64,000 nucleotides of DNA. Origin: Escallonia rubra (taxonomy: Eukaryota > Streptophyta > Magnoliopsida > Escalloniales > Escalloniaceae). The number at the start of each line of letters is the position of its first letter. Within the stretch, counting starts at the first letter, position 1. Under the pieces are notes generated by a model. That model ran no database searches and had not been told where the DNA came from. It saw only the letters and a program-made list of their open reading frames with translations. The DNA lies in the NCBI GenBank assembly GCA_033065855.1, contig JAVXUO010001447.1, positions 86,476 through 150,475 of the forward strand, given 5' to 3'. The position numbers and the translations under genes were made by a program. Positions 1-10,496 of this stretch are shown here, piece after piece.

Positions 1-449
1 AAACAAGTGGTAGAAAAGTCTACACTTGAATACAAGGTTTATTCTCTGATGAACGACCTTGCCTCTGAGAAGGTGCATAGACTGTATACGGTCAGCCATG
101 ACATAGAGATGTATACGGTGATATTTGTTTGTAAGAAGTTTGAGTTCCATGGCATGTTGTGTCAACAAATTCTATAATTTTTCACTCAAAAAAAATATAT
201 ATCAAGGCAATCCCTGATAAATACGTCTTGCCGCGGTGCACTAAGCTTGCAAAAAGGTTGCACGATACTATTGCTTTTTCGGAACATCCGTATACTGACT
301 TTGAACAATCAGAAATGTTGCGGTATAATCATCTGGTGAGAATATTCACAAGTTTGTCCTTAAAGGGTTCTGCTACAATGGTCGTACATAATAATCTCTG
401 CGATCTACCGCCAGAGCAAGATCTCATTGTCGACCAATTTGACTTTTAG
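1..449 (+). pseudogene. FAR1/FHY3-related (FRS or MULE-type) protein, C-terminal remnant
   Basis: The first 174 bases read as a SWIM-zinc-finger-like segment of FAR1-related proteins (VCKKFEFHGMLC, like the CxCxxFE..GxxCxH pattern), then hit a stop. The match resumes in another frame (about 195-449) with IPDKYVLPRCTKLAK, which resembles the stretch just after the SWIM finger in FAR1/FRS proteins (IPDKYILKRWTK). A frameshift near position 170 therefore separates the two parts. The finger's last His is also missing (Q at that place). FAR1 proteins are light-signalling factors derived from MULE transposases, so this may be either a dead FRS gene or a dead MULE transposase. The N-terminal part lies outside the window. 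Confidence 0.6.
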
Positions 450-1075
450 TGATGAATTTTCTTCCATCGCTAAAAGTCTTTAATAATAGTGTACATAAAC
501 ACTTTTAGCGACAAAAAGGTCCATCACTAAAGGTATTAGCGACGGACTTTTAGCGATGAAATATCTGTGACTAAAATGCCTTTATTTGCAAATGGATTTT
601 TAGCGATGGATATTTTGTCGCTAAAAGTCCGTCGGCAATACCTTTGGCAACGGACTTTTTCATCACTAAATATTTTACAAAATATAATTTTCAAAAAAAA
701 AAGAACTAAAATATGGAAACTATCTTAATCCATCCCTAAAAGTCCGTCGGCAATACCTTTAACTATAGACTTTTCCATCGCTAAATATTTTACAAAATTA
801 ATAATTTTAAGAAAAAGAAAATAAACTACAATACGAAAATTATCTTTACCGATGAAATTTCCGTCGATAATTTAATTTTTTGGCCCGTCGGTAAAAGTCA
901 AATTTTTAGTGACGGGATTATAGGCAACAGACTTTTAGTGATAGGTTGTTCGCAACTAAAAGTCTTTTGCAACGGATTTAGGTCTTTTAGCGACAGGCAT
1001 CAAAGGAAAGACATCGATACAAGAAATTGGTCTTTTGTTCGTCGCTAAAAGACCAGTTTCTTGTATTGATACCTT
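450..1075. mobile_element. CACTA-like terminal region with TTTTAGCGACGG subterminal repeats
   Basis: This stretch contains many direct and inverted copies of a short motif around TTTTAGCGACGG / CCGTCGCTAAAA. It ends near 1074 with TTTCTTGTATTG, a one-base variant of the CACTA end TTTCTTGTAGTG. Dense subterminal repeats plus this end are typical of plant CACTA elements. No transposase is visible; the other end is either outside the window or lost. The last 90 bases form a near-perfect hairpin (see findings). A MULE origin is a possible alternative. Confidence 0.5.
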
Positions 1076-1079
1076 TCCT

Positions 1080-1308
1080 TTGATGATTTATTTGAAAATT
1101 TGGAAATAATTCACCAAGTTACGATGGGGAGCTGAATACCTTTTCTTTTGATAATCTATTTGAAACCTTGAAAATTATTCACCAAGTTACTGCTTATTAT
1201 AGTATTCAAAATAATGGTGTGGCCGAGAGGAAAAATAGTACTTTACAAAAGATGATAAATTCATTATTGCTCACTTCTGGTTTTGCCTAAGAATTTGTGG
1301 GGGGAAGC
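1080..1308 (+). pseudogene. Ty1/copia pol fragment: integrase C-terminal part (left piece)
   Basis: The translated stretch contains the copia integrase signature NNGVAERKN followed by a stop and then WG-type residues (LWGEA in the shifted frame). About 70 bp upstream of the motif are duplicated in tandem (1081-1120 resembles 1150-1190, both containing TTCACCAAGTTA). The match stops abruptly at 1308, where an LTR-type insert begins. It resumes at 11464 with the residues expected next in copia integrase, so this is the left piece of one interrupted element. Frameshifts and stops make it inactive. Confidence 0.7.
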
Positions 1309-1341
1309 TATAATATCCCAAGCCTAAGGATGGTTTTAAGG

Positions 1342-1342
<1 letters not shown>

Positions 1343-1401
<59 letters not shown>
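1343..1401. repeat. (TA)n microsatellite flanking fold-back element
   Basis: An uninterrupted TA run borders the left end of the fold-back element; a second run (3390-3417) borders its right end. The element's relative at 44424-44559 sits in the same context, suggesting a family that targets or generates TA repeats. Confidence 0.9.
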
Positions 1402-1403
<2 letters not shown>

Positions 1404-1973
1404 GAGCTGATCCCTTGACAGCGCTGGCAAAATAGGACATCTTGCCAGCGCGATCTGGCCGTCCATCCCGAAAGATGGGCGGCCCAGATCTTTTTTTTTT
1501 GCGTTTTTTTAAGTACGTCCGCTACATTATGTAGCGGACAATTTTTTGACTTTTTTTGACAAAAATACCCTTTGTGCCCATCCGCTACATTATGTAGCGG
1601 ACTATCGAGACTACTGTTCTGACTTTTTTTTAAATCCGTCCGCTACATTATGTAGCGGACAAGTTTTTGCATTTTTTTTACAATAATACCCTCCGGGTCC
1701 GTCCGCTACATAATGTAGCGGACAAGTTTTCAGACTTTTTTTCTCTTTCTGTCATTAATGTTCTGACTTTTTTTTTTCTCTCTCTCTCTCCTTTCTCTCA
1801 TCCGCTACATAATGTAGCGGACTAATTTTCTCTTATCTTTTTCTCTCTCTCTCTCCCTTCATTAATGCTCTGACTCTTCTCTCTCTCTCTCTCTCTCTCT
1901 CCTTTCTCTTCTTTTCTTTCTGACTTGTCTCTTTCTCTCACCACTCTTTTCTTCTCTTTCGTCCTCCTCTCCC

Positions 1974-2013
<40 letters not shown>

Positions 2014-3386
2014 ACCCATCTCGCCGTCAACCCTATTAACACACTCCTTTGAAATATGAAATTCAACCTTGAAGAATGATTCATTCAAATTTAGTCATTG
2101 TCGTTAATATCATCATCTAAGCCTTTGTTCCAGATTGTTGGGTATGCTACATGTATAGTTCTTTTCTTTCCTTTTTCCTTTCTCCTGCCTCCTACCTTAA
2201 CCGTATTGATAGTTAAATGCCTTTACTTCAAAGATAGTACATACAAGCATTCATGCTTCTAGGGGCCAAGATGAAACCCAGAAGTGTTTATAATCTCTTG
2301 TGATTTTTTTCTCTTTCATATGCTTCCACTTCTTTCGACTTTTGAATCCATACAGCATGGACAACAGGGGAAAAAAGGTCTGCCTTTGCAGAAGAACTAC
2401 TTAGCCACATACCTATGATGTTTTACCATGTCGTATTTTGTTGTTTCCGAATATTTTGGTGGACTCCAGGCCCCTGAGTGTATGATATACTTGTGCATGC
2501 ATATTGCTTGTTGAGTTAATTTCTGTAGAGAGTCTGCAAGTGTTAGAACCTCTATAGTGAGAGTCAGTGAGACTATCAGACATTAGCCTACAAACCAACT
2601 GCCATCTAGTAGCTAATCCCAACTTTGTCCTGGATTTTGTTACACCTGTGATTCTCTGCTCTGTTGTTGAATCATCTCTTACTGCCTTCAATTTCTCTTA
2701 GTGGAGCCATCAACTTTTGCTGTAATTGTTCTCTCTTCTTTCCAGTAAGCTCTTGCCTCCCTTTGTTAAATTCGAAACTTCTCTTTCTGGAATTCTGCCC
2801 AGAAAGAGAGAGAGAGAGAATGAGGGGAGAGGAGGACGAAAGAGAAGAAAAGAGTGGTGAGAGAAAGAGACAAGTCAGAAAGAAAAGAAGAGAAAGGAGA
2901 GAGAGAGAGAGAAGAGTCAGAGCATTAATGAAGGGAGAGAGAGAGAGAAAAAGATAAGAGAAAATTAGTCCGCTACATTATGTAGCGGATGAGAGAAAGG
3001 AGAGAGAGAGAAAGAAAAAAAAGTCAGAACATTAATGACAGAAAGAGAAAAAAAGTCTGAAAACTTGTCCGCTACATTATGTAGCGGACGGACCCGGAGG
3101 GTATTATTGTAAAAAAAATGCAAAAACTTGTCCGCTACATAATGTAGCGGACGGATTTAAAAAAAAGTCAGAACAGTAGTCTCGATAGTCCGCTACATAA
3201 TGTAGCGGATGGGCACAAAGGGTATTTTTGTCAAAAAAAAGTCAAAAAATTGTCCGCTACATAATGTAGCGGACGTACTTAAAAAAACGCAAAAAAAAAA
3301 GATCTGGGCCGCCCATCTTTCGGGATGGACGGCCAGATCGCGCTAGTAATATGTCCTATTTTGCCAGCGTTGTCAAGGGATCAGCT

Positions 3387-3389
<3 letters not shown>
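1402..3389. mobile_element. Fold-back DNA transposon with ~600-bp terminal inverted repeats
   Basis: The element begins GGGAGCTGATCC and ends GGATCAGCTCCC. Its arms (about 1402-2012 and 2797-3389) are almost perfect inverted copies over some 600 bp. Each arm contains five copies of a 21-23 bp near-palindrome (TCCGCTACATTATGTAGCGGA): left at 1517, 1580, 1638, 1701 and 1800; right at 2968, 3067, 3130, 3188 and 3252. The arms end inward in (CT)n / (GA)n tracts. The unique centre (2013-2796) has no recognised gene but contains a TTCCAG acceptor-like site and might be captured host sequence. It lies in TA repeats, so the target duplication is probably TA. The long arms and palindromes recall MULE or Foldback elements; no transposase is present. 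Confidence 0.8.
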
Positions 3390-3420
<31 letters not shown>

Positions 3421-3785
3421 TTATTCATTGGATCCCTAGCAACGATTTGGTTAGCACAACAATTTATGATCTTTACCAACAATTTTTAAGAACCATAAGT
3501 TATAAATTAATGACAGCTGTTGTCAGTGATATTAATTAGGGTCTTTACTGACAATTAGCATGAGCAATATCTTTGGAAACCTTTAGTGACATTTTTAATA
3601 TGAAGTTGTAGATTAGTGAGGCTGAGTGCGCTAGGCATTTAATGAAGTTGAGGGGGTTAGTTAAAATTTTGATTAGTTAGATAATTAAAGAATATTAACA
3701 TGATATTTTTGTTTGTCAACTCTTTTTTTTTGTTGGAAGGTCAACATAGAGAGGGAATAAAGGATAGGGAACATGAGAAAATTGA

Positions 3786-4116
3786 GGCCCCGTACGCTTA
3801 CCATATGTGTTTTCTATTTTGTTTTCTATTTTCATTTTCTGTTTTCATTTTCACGATTTTCATATTCAGTTTGAAAACATGTTCCTGTACTTTTATCATT
3901 TTCACAAAAAAAAAAATTTAGCTATTTTTTCTTATATTGGGTTAAGTTTGATTTATAAACAGTTGAAAACACCTTTTAGATGTTTTCAGTTTTTTGTTAC
4001 TATTTGAGTAATTTTATCCAAAACGAAAACATAAAATGGTAAAAGTACGGAAAAAAAGAATCTTTTTCATTATCATTGCTAAAAATAGAAAACGAATATG
4101 GTAAACGTACGGGGCC
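3786..4116. mobile_element. 331-bp MITE, GGCCCCGTACG family (copy 1)
   Basis: The terminal inverted repeats start GGCCCCGTACGCTTACCATA and the whole element folds back on itself. It is flanked by TGA on both sides (3783-3785, 4117-4119), a 3-bp duplication. A second copy is at 51793-52107, and a degenerate relative may lie near 16536-16690. Three-base duplications occur in PIF/Harbinger and CACTA derivatives. Confidence 0.8.
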
Positions 4117-4751
4117 TGAGCTTTTCTGAATATAGAGGAAGAGAAAAACATAGAGAGAATGAGGGGGGGGGAGGGGAGAAAGATTATATTGAGAAGTGAG
4201 GCGGCGGTTAGTAGAGCTCCGGCGAGTTTGGATTCGATTTCGGCAAATTTTTACACTCCATCATCGATTTTTAATTTTCAGTAATTGGGGAGTGGGGTGG
4301 AGGGGGGGGGTTGAGAACTGTGTGGGGGTAAGATAAATAGATTAAGTTTTGTCGTGTGTGTGTGTGTTTGGTGTCTGCCGTGAGAGAAGGAATGTGTGTG
4401 TGTGTGTGTGTTTAGCGTGAGTAGTGTGTGTAAAATCAGTGAAGGTGTGTGTTTCCAGAGTGTGTGTGTGTGTGTGTGGTGAGGTGTTTGTGAAATGTGT
4501 AAGTGAGGGTGTACCGTGTGTGCGTGTGTTTGCGTGTTAATTCCTCCCCCGCGCGTGCGTGTGTGAGCCTGCCATGATGGCAGTCTGCGCGCGCGCAGGC
4601 GTTCAAGTGTGATTGTATTCGAATGTGAATGTGCAGAGAAGAGAGGAAGGAGAAAATGAAATGGGTAATGTTGTTAGGTGGTAGCTTGCACAGGTGTACC
4701 ACGTGCTTATTTCTGTTCAGTGCATGCGTGGGTTGGTGCGCAATAATACAA
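4117..4751. repeat. G-rich and (GT)n low-complexity stretch
   Basis: This gap holds purine-rich sequence and several (GT)n runs (about 4355-4530), then a GC-alternating patch (4585-4600). No gene was recognised; long frames here are simple-repeat translations. Confidence 0.6.
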
Positions 4752-6472
4752 TAAGGGTCCGATTGGATCACCGAATTAGCCTTGGAATTGAATTAGATTT
4801 CGGAATTGGACCTTATGAATTACAATTCTGCTAATTGGACGACTTATTTAGAATCGGAACTACAATTCATACCCAATTTCATAAAATTAAAAACATACCT
4901 TAAGCCCCACAGTCCAATTCTTAAGGCCCGACCTCAAATTTGCAATTCCAAGTCCAAACCCGTCTCTCGACTCTTGACACTCGACACTCGACCTGCTGTT
5001 CTCCTCTTCCTTCTCTCTTCTGTCTACCTTCTCTATTCTCTTTGATTCAAGAATACCATGGCAGCGCCGATCTTCCGTCTCTCTTCTTTTTTATTCAACC
5101 TCTCAATGAAAAATCTGACGATGGTGACATATCTAGGGTTTGCACAGCAAGGGCAGAAATATTGACGATGACAACAACGCTAAGGTTCTAGGTTTGATTT
5201 CTGTGCTTTAAACCTTAATTTTCTGTGTGTGTGCCTGTGTGGGTATCTATGAGTAGTGAATGATCCTCCTTTGCTAGCTCACTTTGGGAAAATTACTCAT
5301 TCTAACATGTTCTCTCTTTGACTACTGAAGAGATGTCCAAGCCAGCAGTATACTTCTGGATGATAAATTTGAAGTGCGATTAGGGAGCCTGAGTGAGGTT
5401 TGTGCTCAAGAAGGGGATACCCATCAACATAGAATTACCATGTTGCTGCGTTTGCCACAGTATGTGTTCCTTGACCACGATCTTGACATATAATTGCAAA
5501 CTCTATTGTTTACTCTGACGCGAATCATGTCTTTGTATTTACTTAAATAAGAAATCAAGTTCCCAGTAAGTATAAAAAACTTAAATAGCGGCATAGGGAT
5601 TGATCATAGTGTAATGTACTCTGTTATATAAGATTTTTAAGCTACAAAACCTGCAATGTCAATATGGATAGAAACATGCCACTTCGTATCAATTCAACTA
5701 TGTATTATATCTCTCAAAGCTTGTATTATATCGCTCTCAAAGTTAGTGGTCTATGGTGAAAGGAGACATGGAAGCTGAACATATTGTAATGAAATAGACG
5801 AAAAGTTCCGAAAGTAAATTAACTTCCTGATCAAAGTGTAAAAATATGACTGGGCGGTTAATAACAAAGAAACTTAACGAGAGCGAATGAGTGGCAAAAG
5901 TGAAGCAGACAATAGTTAAAAGAATGAGAAGTTGTTTAGGGATTTGTGATTTTTTTCTGGTCAGATAGAGATGCCTGTTGAACAACACAGAATCTATCGT
6001 TCTGTTTTCGGGGAACATAGCTTGGTTATCATATTTAAATTGCAAGGTTCTCATTCATGTAGGCTTTCAAAGTCTAAACTGGCAGCCATTTTCTGCTGTT
6101 CAAGGTTTTGTTTGTACCTAGTTCACACCAATGTGGGCGATCATCTTTTGCTAGTTTTAGACTTGGCATGGTTAATTAATTATGAGTGAGCTGGTGTATA
6201 TCTTTTGCTCCTTCTATGCACGAGTGGCATATGTAGCTTTCTCTAAAAGTGGTATATCTTGGCTTTTATAGGTAGCTCCTTGTTTGCAACATTTACGAAG
6301 TTTGTTTGGTCACCAGTAAGTTCTTATTTTGGTCCGTCCTTCAATCTTTTAGGAATCTTATTGCATCTCTTAAGCTTCATATATCCGTCATCACTCATAT
6401 GATTGTTTGATCTTACAGTCTCTTTGCTGATTTTTGCATATGGTTGTGTTTCTAACAAGTTTTTATGCTTAG

Positions 6473-6926
6473 ATCACCGAGAAAAACGGTGAAGGCTGTT
6501 GTTGTTCTTTGCAGCAATGCGGGTGTGAGTGGAACAATCTACTTCGCCCAAGAAGGAGAGGGTAAGTATGGTTCTCAATACAGTTTGTTTGGATCTATGC
6601 GAGTGTATAATTTATCTTTTGTGTCAACTGGTTGTAACTTGATGTTCAGGTTCCACTACTGTAACTGGAACTCTCTCAGGCCTTACGCCTGGGCTTCACG
6701 GCTTCCACGTTCATGCCTTTGGTGACACAACAAATGGGTGCATGTCAACTGGTAGGAACCAGTCACCAGATCGTTTCTTTGCTCATAGAATATAGGAGTC
6801 TTAAGAATACGTTGTTTGTCCTACTTACAGGACCACATTTCGACCCTGCAGGCAAAGAACACGGTGCTCCTGAAGATGAGATTCGTCATGCTGGTTATCT
6901 GGGGAACATTACTGTAGGCGTTGATG
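6473..6926 (+). pseudogene. Cytosolic-type Cu/Zn superoxide dismutase, captured 5' fragment
   Basis: Three exons (6473-6561, 6650-6751, 6831-6926) with GT/AG borders encode the first two thirds of a Cu/Zn SOD, which converts superoxide to H2O2 and O2. The metal-binding segments [10 protein letters not shown] and [12 protein letters not shown] are present. Three lesions argue against function. The expected start ATG before GTGAAGGCT is ACG. The zinc-ligand Asp in HAGDLGN is Tyr (HAGYLGN). The sequence downstream of 7017 no longer resembles SOD, so the C-terminal part is missing. Frame and splice phases are otherwise kept. It lies inside the PIF/Harbinger element. The match is closest to cytosolic (CSD1-like) SOD. 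Confidence 0.85.
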
Positions 6927-7739
6927 GTACGTAGACATGAAATCTTAGTTTCTTTACCATTTCATTGTGTGATACCGACTTCTGTCAACTACATTATAAT
7001 CATTCTCTTTTTCAGATTTCGAGTTTCAATTGCATCAGAGGTTTTACATTGATACACGTGTATCCTATATTTTGTCTATATGTATAATGCAAAGCATGTT
7101 CAGCATTTCTTGTCAACTGGCCTTACTTTTAAACCTTCTAATCTAACAACACCAGTTTAATTAGCAATAAATGAATATTCTTGACAAACTTAACCTGCAC
7201 TATTAAGTGTTTCTTAGGCACTCTGCACCTGAACTTTTCTAGTTCAGAATTCGGTCCTGATCGAATTTTCTCATCGCTTGCTAGTTCAAGAGTTGTCCTG
7301 TTATGTTAAAGCTTAGAAGGTTAGTAATAGATGTGAGATTCTTAAGAAGAACAAAATCAGAAAGTTGGTTAAGACTTAAGAATGCATCAGCCAAAAAGTA
7401 CATTGGAAAGATGCAAATTAAGGATGAAAAAAAGGTGCAAATTCCTTCCAGTACCTGCAACTTTCTACAGAAAGAACTTCGCAGAAAGAAAAGGGTATTA
7501 GAAAAGCTAACCTTTGTGATGAACAACATCATGTGGTGAAAAGGCCTACTTGCTGCAGAAACCCAACTCAGTATGTGCAGAGTAGCTATTAGAAAAGAAC
7601 ACAGCCTTATCATCATATTCAGCATACCACCAGTGATAATCTTTTTCTCAGAGAGATGGAAAGAGCCAAGTGGTAGAGAGAAAGGGAGAGATTGGAGTTC
7701 TATAAGGGTCACTCAATCTTCAATTGGCAAAACTTATGT

Positions 7740-8140
7740 TATGCTGGAGGAATGGTGGGCAATTCTTAGAACCGCGTCATTCTTTGATGTAAAAACACAG
7801 GTGATATTATGAGTGTTAACTTGTTGGTTTATATATATATGTGCGCGTGTGTGTGCTTACATATATAGCACATAACAGGTTACAATCTGATTTCTTTTGT
7901 CATTTGTATTTTGTATTTTAGGTTCGAATAGTCATTGCATGTTGCATGTTGCACAATTTGATACGAGAGGAGCAAATTGAACAAGAAACAAGATTATTAG
8001 TTGAGGTTGATGCAGAATTAGCAGCTGTTCAAATTCAAGATGACACGGGCGATGAGGAAGTGATAAGATCTGTCCAGCTTACGCCTGAATGGACAACATT
8101 TAAAGAGAATTTAGTAAAGGGCATGTTCGCTGAATATTAA
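7740..8140 (+). pseudogene. PIF/Harbinger transposase (HARBI1-like, DDE_4), C-terminal remnant
   Basis: A segment ending near 7800 (WAILRTASFFDVKTQ) is followed by an intron-like gap with GT...TTTTAG borders. It continues from 7922 with VRIVIACCMLHNLIREEQ and runs to a stop at 8140. This is the familiar C-terminus of plant Harbinger transposases (RFxIL ... ACCxLHNxI). The catalytic DDE region upstream is not recognisable, so the protein cannot be active. Its position near the right end of the 4755-8759 element supports that element's classification. Confidence 0.75.
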
Positions 8141-8762
8141 GCTAGGAGTGGACGAGGAGTTTGATATAATAGCTAATTACTTATCTGAACTGTTATTTCT
8201 TTAGCAGCTATTTTGTTATTGTTGTATATCTCATCATATCTTATTACTGTATATTATAAATGTTCTCTCTTTAGGAGCTATTTTTTTGTTGAAACGACGT
8301 AATATGTGGTGCATTCTAAGGAGTTATGGTGTATTTATGATGGTTGTTAGTTGAATGATTTTTAGCTAGGTATGCGATAGTGTTGAATGATGTTATCTTT
8401 GAAGAACAAAAAAATGGACTCATTTTTATATTTTATACTTAGTCGTCGTATGTGCATTTATCTTAATGGACTCATTTTTTTCATTTTGTACATGGTCGTA
8501 GTATGTTTATTTTCTTTCCTTTTCTTTTGCTCTTGTTGGGTGGGGTTCCTTGGTGTGGAGTATGATTTGATAAGAAAAACACACTATTTATCTTTTATTT
8601 TTTGACTTCAACTAATCAATTTTTAATTCAATCATTTGTGCTAACCAATCAATGGAATTGCAAATTTTATTCAATTCCAAAGCAATTCCAATTCCTATGG
8701 AATTGGAATTGAATTGCAATTCTCAATTCTAATTCCAATTCCATTTGCCAATCGGACCCTAA

Positions 8763-10237
8763 TAGTTATCTTGTGAAATTTTATAGTAGGATACCTTAGA
8801 CTATAATGTCTGGAAAATTTTAATATTTTTAATACTTTTTGCAAGTTTAATTCTTCTAAATTTTTTTTGGAGTCTTTAATAACATTCATATTAAATTCTT
8901 GAAAAATTATAGTAATGTTGTTACAGTATAGATAACTCTCAATTTAAATTTGATAATTTTAGAGTTGATTTTGTACATTTATTCGTATCACGTTTGATTT
9001 AGCAAAATTGGATGATTTAAAAATGAGTTTAATGCTTTTTAAATCGTGGCATAAATTTTTATATGTACATTATCAAGCTATTATTGAAATTATGGGACTT
9101 TTATTTGAGTTAGAAAGAATTATGACTATTTATGGGCTTTTATTTCATTTAGAGAATTTTTTTTAATTCAAAATTTCATATTATAACTTTTAATACGGTT
9201 TTAAGCCACAAAAGTATTTTATAAGGATTTATTAAAAGTTTGGGTAATTATTAAGTCTTGGGGAATGTGAGGAGTTTTCTGGCTATGTTTGGTCATTTGT
9301 GGGATCTGTTTTAGTTTTGGTTACGGTTTTTTGAGAGTAGGAGTGAACAACGTTTAAACAATTGGTATTGGGTTTATGGTACTGTAGGGCGAGAATGTAT
9401 TATGATCATGAAATTATTCAATTTTGGTTAATTCAGAAGATGTCGGATTGAAGTTACTTAGCTTAGCTTGAATCGAGGTAAGAGATTTCTATCCAAACCT
9501 AATTCATCATATTTGAATTCGTATACTTTTATTCTGATTTGCCATCGAATATCATTGGAATCTGTTATGTTATGGTATAAGAATGCATTATCGCCTTTGA
9601 AACCTTACATGAAAAATGACCATTGAAACTTTTATCGCTATTCATCGTTTATTATCCATTGAGCATCGATTAACATGTTAATTTAGCGATACTTTTTTTT
9701 TTGTGCAAATTAACATGAGATAGTGAATTGAGGCATTATAAGAATGGTCTATACTGCGCGTGTTATAAGATTGGTTCGTTCGCTTCGGTTATAACTAGTC
9801 TACCTAAGTGCACTAGTTTTATGCATACGCATATATATGTAGTCTGTGTTACTGAGCACTGCCGGGGGTGGCGTTTCTATTATATACTGCTTATGTTCAA
9901 TAACATCAGCTTCTGGTTTACTGTATCTAAAATCTTTGAAATGTCTACTGATTTGAAGGATTAAGTTGATACTCTTCCATGTATCTATATTAAGATGCTG
10001 TAGTTTTATTTAAAGTCCTTTTTCAAACTGTCATTTGACTTTATATGTAAACTCCTTCGTTTTGTAGTGCCTGATCCTTATTGACCTTATTGGACCCTTA
10101 AAAGCAATTCTCTTTTGACTTCCATTCCGCATATAATAACCATCAATAGGTTGCTTGGGTATGGATTGGAGCTCAGCGAGAGAGTTTGGTTTAAGTTAGC
10201 ATATTGTCTATTAGAACCCTTGCAAGGGTGAACATTA
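8763..10237. other. AT-rich LTR-like sequence without a gene
   Basis: No gene was recognised. The AT-rich sequence with a GAGGTAAGAGAT-type stretch near 9476 resembles the transcribed part of plant LTRs, and I read it as the body of the LTR-type insert (1309-11458). Confidence 0.4.
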
Positions 10238-10246
10238 TAATTTTAA

Positions 10247-10447
10247 GGGTTAATGAGAAAACTGTCCCATGAGGTTTACACGTATTTCCACTTCGCGCCC
10301 CGTGTTTACAACTTTGGCAATATTTTTCCTTGAGGTAGATAAAACCATTGCAAACAACTCCAAAATTGGATGTCCGTTCAATTTTGGACGTTAAGTCCGC
10401 ATGTGCGGTGCACATGGCATGGGCAAATTTGTTATTTCCCCTGCCCA

Positions 10448-10496
<49 letters not shown>

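Larger units (their letters stand above)
4755..8759 (+). mobile_element. PIF/Harbinger-type transposon, ~4.0 kb, carrying a captured SOD fragment
   Basis: The ends are GGGTCCGATTGG and CCAATCGGACCC, continuing into AT-rich inverted subterminal sequence (GGAATTGAATT). The flanks are TAA on both sides (4752-4754 and 8760-8762), fitting the 3-bp TWA target duplication of PIF/Harbinger. The right third carries a decayed Harbinger transposase tail (7740-8140). The centre carries exons of a Cu/Zn superoxide dismutase (6473-6926). The element sits inside the LTR-type insert. A second, MYB-like ORF typical of this superfamily was not recognised. Two separate insertions cannot be ruled out, but the inverted ends and TAA flanks bracket both pieces. 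Confidence 0.75.

Noticed and set aside
4436-4771. Minus-strand 111-codon frame with His/Thr runs
   Set aside because: Translation of GT/CA repeats at the Harbinger border.
5058-5165. Short ATG frame (MAAPIFRLSSFLF...) upstream of the SOD piece as a transit peptide
   Set aside because: It stops after 35 codons, is not joined by a clear splice to the SOD exons, and the SOD match is of cytosolic type.
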